From Magnetococcales bacterium (GTDB taxonomy: Bacteria; Pseudomonadota; Magnetococcia; Magnetococcales; JADFYX01): 64,000 nucleotides of DNA. The stretch is taken from contig PEAM01000009.1 in assembly GCA_002753565.1 (NCBI GenBank), positions 62,001 to 126,000 on the forward strand. Direction: 5' to 3'. Both the position numbers and the translations under genes were made by a program. Positions 59,946 through 64,000 of this stretch are shown here, piece by piece. How positions within the stretch are numbered: position 1 is the stretch's first letter; the number at the start of each line of letters is the position of its first letter. The notes below the pieces were generated by a model. The model saw only the letters and a list, made by a program, of their open reading frames with translations. It was not told the origin of the DNA and ran no database searches.

Positions 59946-60902
59946 TTAGTCGTTTGTTCTGTTCTCATCAAAATTGATCCGTTCCATCTCCACCACCAGC
60001 GGTCGATTCATAACCCGAACATGGATGCTGCCGATATATTCTAATATTACCCCTAAAAGGGTCAAGATGATGCCATTGATAAAAAAGAGCCCAATGACAA
60101 TGGGTGCCAGACCCAACTGAAAGCTCTCCCAGGCATAGAGCTTGAAAATCAGATAACCAAAGGCGACCAGAAAGCTGACGGCGGCCAGAAAAAAACCGAT
60201 GAAGGTGACAATACGCAACGGCGCACGAGAGTAGCTGGTTATACCGTTGATGGCGACATCGTAGAGGGAGAAAAAATTGTTTTTGGAGATCCCTCGACGG
60301 CGAGCCTGCTGGTGAAACTCCACCCTGGCCTGGCGCATGCCAACCTCTGCCAGCATCCCTCTGAAATAGGGGTAGGGATCGTCAAATTTTCTAATGATAT
60401 CAATGACTCGACGATCAAAAAGGCTGGCGCCATTAAAATTTTTAACCAGCTCAACGTCAGAAACACGGGCCGCGATCGAATAATAGAGCTTACGGGTAAA
60501 GGACATGATGGCCGAGTCGTTGGACCCTTTTCGAATCCCCATGACAACCTCATTTCCCTCTTCCCATTTGGCGATCAATTGGGGGATCAGCTCGGGTGGT
60601 TCCTGAAAATCGGCTGCCTGGGTAATAATGGCATCGCCGGTGGCCTGTAGAACACCATAGTGATGGGAGCGGGTGGTGCCAAAATTGCGGGCATTGATAA
60701 TCACCTTGATGGTGGGATCATCGGCGGCCATTTTTTTTAGAATGGCAATGGTGTTGTCGGTGGAGCAGTTATCGATATAGAGCAGCTCTAAATGGTAGTT
60801 GAGGGTGGAAAAAATCTCTTTTATCTTGTCTCGCAGCGCCTCAACATTCTCCTCCTCATTAAAGCAGGGAACCACCACGCTGACTGTTTTTCGTTTTTCC
60901 AT
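59946..60902 (-). CDS. Family 2 glycosyltransferase, DPM1/GtrB-like
   Basis: A 318-residue protein: a GT-A domain at about 1-235 (SVVVPCFNEEENVEAL at the start, the metal and donor region ITQAADFQEPPELIP, then VMGIRKGSND) and two C-terminal membrane helices (about 237-262 and 270-295). This architecture makes polyprenyl-phosphate-linked sugars from NDP-sugars at the inner face of the membrane, as GtrB and ArnC do. The divergent GtrA-like gene would flip the product, so the pair probably feeds a periplasmic glycosyltransferase. It precedes the B12-type radical SAM gene on the same strand. Confidence 0.9.
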   Translation of the reverse strand: MEKRKTVSVVVPCFNEEENVEALRDKIKEIFSTLNYHLELLYIDNCSTDNTIAILKKMAADDPTIKVIINARNFGTTRSHHYGVLQATGDAIITQAADFQEPPELIPQLIAKWEEGNEVVMGIRKGSNDSAIMSFTRKLYYSIAARVSDVELVKNFNGASLFDRRVIDIIRKFDDPYPYFRGMLAEVGMRQARVEFHQQARRRGISKNNFFSLYDVAINGITSYSRAPLRIVTFIGFFLAAVSFLVAFGYLIFKLYAWESFQLGLAPIVIGLFFINGIILTLLGVILEYIGSIHVRVMNRPLVVEMERINFDENRTND

Positions 60903-60971
60903 TCCACTATCCTTCCTAAATAATGACCATGAGCCGTTTTACTTTTTCCTCGGTTTATCCCATACTGCCTG

Positions 60972-61442
60972 GTGTCAACGCTCACTTTTGTTTGGAAAAC
61001 TTACCCATTGGAAACAGACCTGAACACCCTCTGGACCCGACACAGACAGTTTGTCACCTATCTGATTGGCGGAGCCTATAACACCCTGTTCGGCTTTGTT
61101 TTTTTTGCCGTCGTCCACCACTATTTTTCCCCCACCATTCACTATACCATCCTGGCAGCCCTGAGCAACATTGCCGCCATTACCAACGCTTTTGTGGTTT
61201 ATCGGCTCTTTGTGTTCAAGTCCAAGGGTAACATGTTAAAAGAGTATCTGCGCTTTTACGTGGTTTATGGGGTGAACTTCTTGGTCTCCCTGACAATTAT
61301 GGTTGCCTTGGTTGAACTGCTGGGCATGCACCCGGTGGTGACACAGGGCATCATCTTGATATTTACCGTATTGATCAGCTATTTTGGCCATCGACACTAT
61401 TCGTTCCAAAAAGAGGAAAAATCCCCTCAAAACAGCCCCTAA
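60972..61442 (+). CDS. GtrA-family membrane protein (polyprenyl-sugar flippase)
   Basis: A 156-residue protein from GTG 60972, with four hydrophobic segments between about 28 and 145. FVTYLIGGAYNTLFGFVFFA and the C-terminal GHRHYSF (as in SYFGHRHYSFQ) are typical of GtrA (PF04138). GtrA proteins are thought to translocate undecaprenyl-phosphate-linked sugars. It is divergent from the GT2 gene, its expected functional partner, and converges on rfbH. The first 15 residues before the family region are not conserved, so a later start is possible. Confidence 0.85.
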   Translation: MSTLTFVWKTYPLETDLNTLWTRHRQFVTYLIGGAYNTLFGFVFFAVVHHYFSPTIHYTILAALSNIAAITNAFVVYRLFVFKSKGNMLKEYLRFYVVYGVNFLVSLTIMVALVELLGMHPVVTQGIILIFTVLISYFGHRHYSFQKEEKSPQNSP

Positions 61443-61459
61443 GTTTGCCCTGCCAGGGG

Positions 61460-62788
61460 TCATGCTGAGTTGAAAAACCGGTGAAAAGTCTCGCCAACAA
61501 AGCGTAACATGGCCTTATCCAGGCCGGGATAGGTGCCAATCCAAAAGGTTTGGTTCATCACCAGGTCGGTCTTCTCCAAGCCACCACTTACCCGATAGGG
61601 CAACCCCTTAAAATAGGGTTGACGAATGACATTGCCAGAGAAGAGCAGTCGGGTACCGATGTGGTGATCATCCAGATATTTTAACAACGCCTGACGGGTG
61701 AAGGGAGCGGACTCTCGCAGGGTGAGGGGGTAGCCAAACCAGGAGGGGTCACTCTGGGGGGTTGGCTCGGGGAGAATCAGATAGGGTTCCAGCCCTTTGA
61801 GTTGTTGGGTCAAAAAGGAGAAATTGTCTTTTCTGGCCTGGGTAAACCCCTCCAGCCTATCCATCTGAGCCAAGGCGACAGCGGCCTGCATGTCGGTTAT
61901 TTTCAGGTTATACCCCAGGTGAGAATAGGTATATTTATGGTCGTAGCCGTGGGGTAGATCTCCCAGTTGCAAGTCAAACCGTTTGCCGCAGGTGTTATCC
62001 ACCCCCGGATGACAGTGGCAATCCCGCCCCCAATCTCGAAAAGAGGTAACGATCCGGCGCAGAGAGGCCGATTGGGTAAAAACCGCGCCCCCTTCCCCCA
62101 TGGTGATGTGGTGCGCCGGAAAAAAGCTTAACGTGGCAATATCGCCAAAAGTACCTACCAACTCCCCTTTATAGCGTGATCCCAAGGCATCGCAACAGTC
62201 CTCTACCACCCAAAGATCGTGTTGACGAGCAAATGCCATCACAGCATCCAGATCGAATGGATTACCCAGAGTGTGGGCAATCATGATGGCTCGGGTTCGG
62301 GGTGAGAGAGCCGCTTTGAGTCGTGATACATCGATATTGTAGCTGGGCAGCTCGATATCGACAAAAACCGGTACCATACCATTGTTGAGAATGGGATTGA
62401 CGGTAGTGGGAAAACAGGCTGCAACGGTGATGACCTCATCACCGGGCTTCAAGGCCCGCTCCCCCAGTGTTGGCGAGGTGAGGGCGGTAAAGGCCAGCAG
62501 ATTGGCAGAAGAGCCAGAGTTGGTGGTAAGTAGATGCTTGACACCCAGATACGCTGCCAACCGTTTTTCGAAGGCTTCATTAAAACGGCCCGTGGTCAGC
62601 CAACCATCCAGGGAGGCCTCAACCAGATGTTGCAGTTCCGGTGCGCCAATCACCTTGCCGGAAGGGGGAACCTTGGAGAGCCCCGGTTCAAACGGCTGAT
62701 CGGCAAAGGCCAGTTGGGCATAGCGAGAGACCAGTTGTAAAATCTGTTCTTTGATCTGATTCTTATCCAAAACCGTTGACCTATCCAT
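61460..62788 (-). CDS. rfbH: CDP-4-keto-6-deoxyglucose 3-dehydrase (E1)
   Basis: A 442-residue member of the DegT/DnrJ/EryC1/StrS family that uses PMP and a [2Fe-2S] cluster to remove the 3-hydroxyl of CDP-4-keto-6-deoxyglucose. The PLP lysine is replaced by His ([13 protein letters not shown], His226). Cysteines fit the E1 cluster pattern C-x57-C-x1-C-x7-C exactly (Cys199, Cys257, Cys259, Cys267). Both features separate it from ordinary sugar aminotransferases. It follows rfbG by 16 bases in the rfbFGH operon. The E3 reductase that reduces its cluster is not visible here. Confidence 0.94.
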   Translation of the reverse strand: MDRSTVLDKNQIKEQILQLVSRYAQLAFADQPFEPGLSKVPPSGKVIGAPELQHLVEASLDGWLTTGRFNEAFEKRLAAYLGVKHLLTTNSGSSANLLAFTALTSPTLGERALKPGDEVITVAACFPTTVNPILNNGMVPVFVDIELPSYNIDVSRLKAALSPRTRAIMIAHTLGNPFDLDAVMAFARQHDLWVVEDCCDALGSRYKGELVGTFGDIATLSFFPAHHITMGEGGAVFTQSASLRRIVTSFRDWGRDCHCHPGVDNTCGKRFDLQLGDLPHGYDHKYTYSHLGYNLKITDMQAAVALAQMDRLEGFTQARKDNFSFLTQQLKGLEPYLILPEPTPQSDPSWFGYPLTLRESAPFTRQALLKYLDDHHIGTRLLFSGNVIRQPYFKGLPYRVSGGLEKTDLVMNQTFWIGTYPGLDKAMLRFVGETFHRFFNSA

Positions 62789-62804
62789 TAATAAAGGCAG
62801 ACCA

Positions 62805-63872
62805 TCAGGATGCCCTGTAGTGATTAATCTGTGCCACCGAAAAGGCTCTCATATCCGCGCCGTCGGTAAATGCCCGATGCCAGGAGATGGTGGCCAACAG
62901 CCCTTGTTGAATATCCCATCGGGTCTGCCAGCCGATCAGGGATCTGGCTTTGGAGCAGTCCAACTTCAGATAGTGGGCCTCGTGGGGGTGATCCCCCGAT
63001 TGTACCTGCCATTCTGCTCCGGTTCCCCAGAGTTTGACCATGGATTCGACTATTTTACCCACCGGGATGGCATCCTCCTCTCGCGGACCAAAATTCCACC
63101 CCCCTGCATACGTTATCCCATCCTCCCAGAGTTTTTCAGCCAGAAGAAGATAGCCACTCAAGGGTTCCAGCACATGTTGCCAGGGACGAATGGCGTTGGG
63201 GTTGCGAATCTCCACCGGTCTGCCCTCTTCAAACCCATGAATAATATCCGGGATGAGCCGATCCTCTGCCCAATCGCCGCCACCAATCACATTACCCGCC
63301 CGAACAGAGGCCAAAGCTACCGTTGAACGGTTTTGCCCAGCCAGTTGAAAAAAAGAGTGGCGATAGGCCGAGGTAATCAGCTCCGCACACCCTTTGCTGC
63401 TGCTGTAAGGATCGTGTCCCCCCATGGGGTCGCTCTCCCGATAGCCCCAAAGCCACTCTCTGTTCTCATAACATTTGTCCGATGTCACCGAGATGACAAC
63501 CCGGACACTCTCCACCTGTCGAACAGCCTCGAGAAGATTCACCGTTCCCATGACGTTGGTTCGATAGGTCTCCACCGGATCTCGATAGGAGCGACGGACC
63601 AGGGGTTGGGCCGCCAGATGAAAAACAATGTCCGGGGCCTGTTCCATCAGAGCCGATCTCAAGGCCTCACCATCACCTACATCGGCCTCATGGGAGAGCA
63701 GCCCCTCCTGAAGGTTGGCAGCCTTAAAAAAGCTGGGGGTTGTGGGAGGAGCCAAGGCATAACCCACCACATGGGCACCATACTCCATCAACCACAGAGC
63801 CAGCCACCCCCCCTTGAAACCGGTGTGTCCGGTGATGAAAACCCGCTTATTGCGCCAGAATTCAGGGTTCAT
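62805..63872 (-). CDS. rfbG: CDP-glucose 4,6-dehydratase
   Basis: A 355-residue short-chain dehydratase from ATG 63872. It has the NAD loop [54 protein letters not shown], the active-site YSSSKGCAE (YxxxK), and [16 protein letters not shown]. It converts CDP-glucose to CDP-4-keto-6-deoxyglucose, the substrate of RfbH. The start overlaps the rfbF stop by 4 bases (ATGA), which rejects the longer upstream frame. Confidence 0.95.
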   Translation of the reverse strand: MNPEFWRNKRVFITGHTGFKGGWLALWLMEYGAHVVGYALAPPTTPSFFKAANLQEGLLSHEADVGDGEALRSALMEQAPDIVFHLAAQPLVRRSYRDPVETYRTNVMGTVNLLEAVRQVESVRVVISVTSDKCYENREWLWGYRESDPMGGHDPYSSSKGCAELITSAYRHSFFQLAGQNRSTVALASVRAGNVIGGGDWAEDRLIPDIIHGFEEGRPVEIRNPNAIRPWQHVLEPLSGYLLLAEKLWEDGITYAGGWNFGPREEDAIPVGKIVESMVKLWGTGAEWQVQSGDHPHEAHYLKLDCSKARSLIGWQTRWDIQQGLLATISWHRAFTDGADMRAFSVAQINHYRAS

Positions 63873-64000
63873 TGCCACACTTTCCAGGGAGCCGTGCCCT
63901 TTTCCCACAGATTGTTCAGGTAGTGTTTGTCCCGCATGGTATCCATAGGCCGCCAAAACCCTTCATGATGAAAAGCAGAGAGCTGATTTTTTGCCACCAG
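63869..64000 (-). CDS. rfbF: Glucose-1-phosphate cytidylyltransferase, C-terminal end (partial)
   Basis: The last 43 codons of a minus-strand gene that enters from beyond the right edge. They read LSAFHHEGFWRPMDTMRDKH and end [12 protein letters not shown]. This is the conserved RfbF C-terminus: HEGFW, MDT-RDK and the APWK-W ending are diagnostic. It makes CDP-glucose for RfbG, whose ATG overlaps this stop. Confidence 0.9.
   Translation of the reverse strand: MVAKNQLSAFHHEGFWRPMDTMRDKHYLNNLWEKGTAPWKVWQ

Noticed and set aside
61460-62788. Ordinary PLP sugar aminotransferase
   Set aside because: The PLP lysine is replaced by His and the exact E1 cysteine spacing is present, so it is the 3-dehydrase.

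Overview
The window reads as chromosome of a Gram-negative, flagellate or otherwise chemotactic proteobacterium. It carries outer-membrane biogenesis genes (tamA/tamB, lptE), peptidoglycan recycling (nagZ), queG, nadA, dnaE, accA, class A RNase P RNA and a complete Rnf complex. The aldolase is of the Calvin-cycle-associated class II type, and a soluble-type molybdopterin oxidoreductase is present, so an anaerobic or microaerobic, possibly autotrophic lifestyle fits. A deep-branching alphaproteobacterium such as a Magnetococcales relative is my best guess, made from remembered gene flavour only. No magnetosome gene is visible.

Layout. 1-2050: the 5' end of tamB and tamA. 2290-4600: an accessory patch with a broken RelE/HigB-type toxin-antitoxin pair, a direct repeat of the tRNA-Glu 3' half, a second intact-looking toxin-antitoxin pair, an internally deleted IS21-family element, and the intact tRNA-Glu(CTC). 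4680-18690: housekeeping genes (DUF971, nagZ, a molybdopterin oxidoreductase, nth, queG, nadA, two HD-domain hydrolases, a ChaN-PDZ protein, dnaE). 18800-23680: a chemoreceptor with a duplicated sensor module, accA and fba.

23685-33900 is an envelope/secretion module: a secreted caspase-like protein that has lost its catalytic histidine, an FGE-sulfatase-fold protein, TolC, two dissimilar ABC half-transporters with degenerate ATPase motifs, and an HlyD adaptor with a long proline-rich cytoplasmic head. 33959-40355: mrp and rnfABCDGE, with an RNase P RNA 3'-end-like fragment lodged between rnfB and rnfC. 40400-50060: a hybrid sensor kinase, comEC, a small membrane protein, rnpB, lptE, a YfhO-like protein and a dispersed intergenic repeat.

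50327-64000 is a surface-glycan cluster. At its right end rfbF-rfbG-rfbH make CDP-4-keto-3,6-dideoxyhexose. Further left lie a thiamine-diphosphate acetolactate-synthase-like enzyme (a possible YerE-type branching enzyme), a NeuB-SAF-cupin fusion, an epimerase-HAD fusion lacking its catalytic tyrosine, a radical SAM enzyme, a NovU-type C-methyltransferase, a B12-binding-domain radical SAM enzyme that carries the same Zn-ribbon and Rossmann tail modules as the methyltransferase, a DPM1-like glycosyltransferase and a GtrA-like flippase. Together they suggest an unusual branched or C-methylated deoxysugar. This cluster, the pseudo-caspase/secretion module and the RNase P-like fragment are the parts most worth following up.
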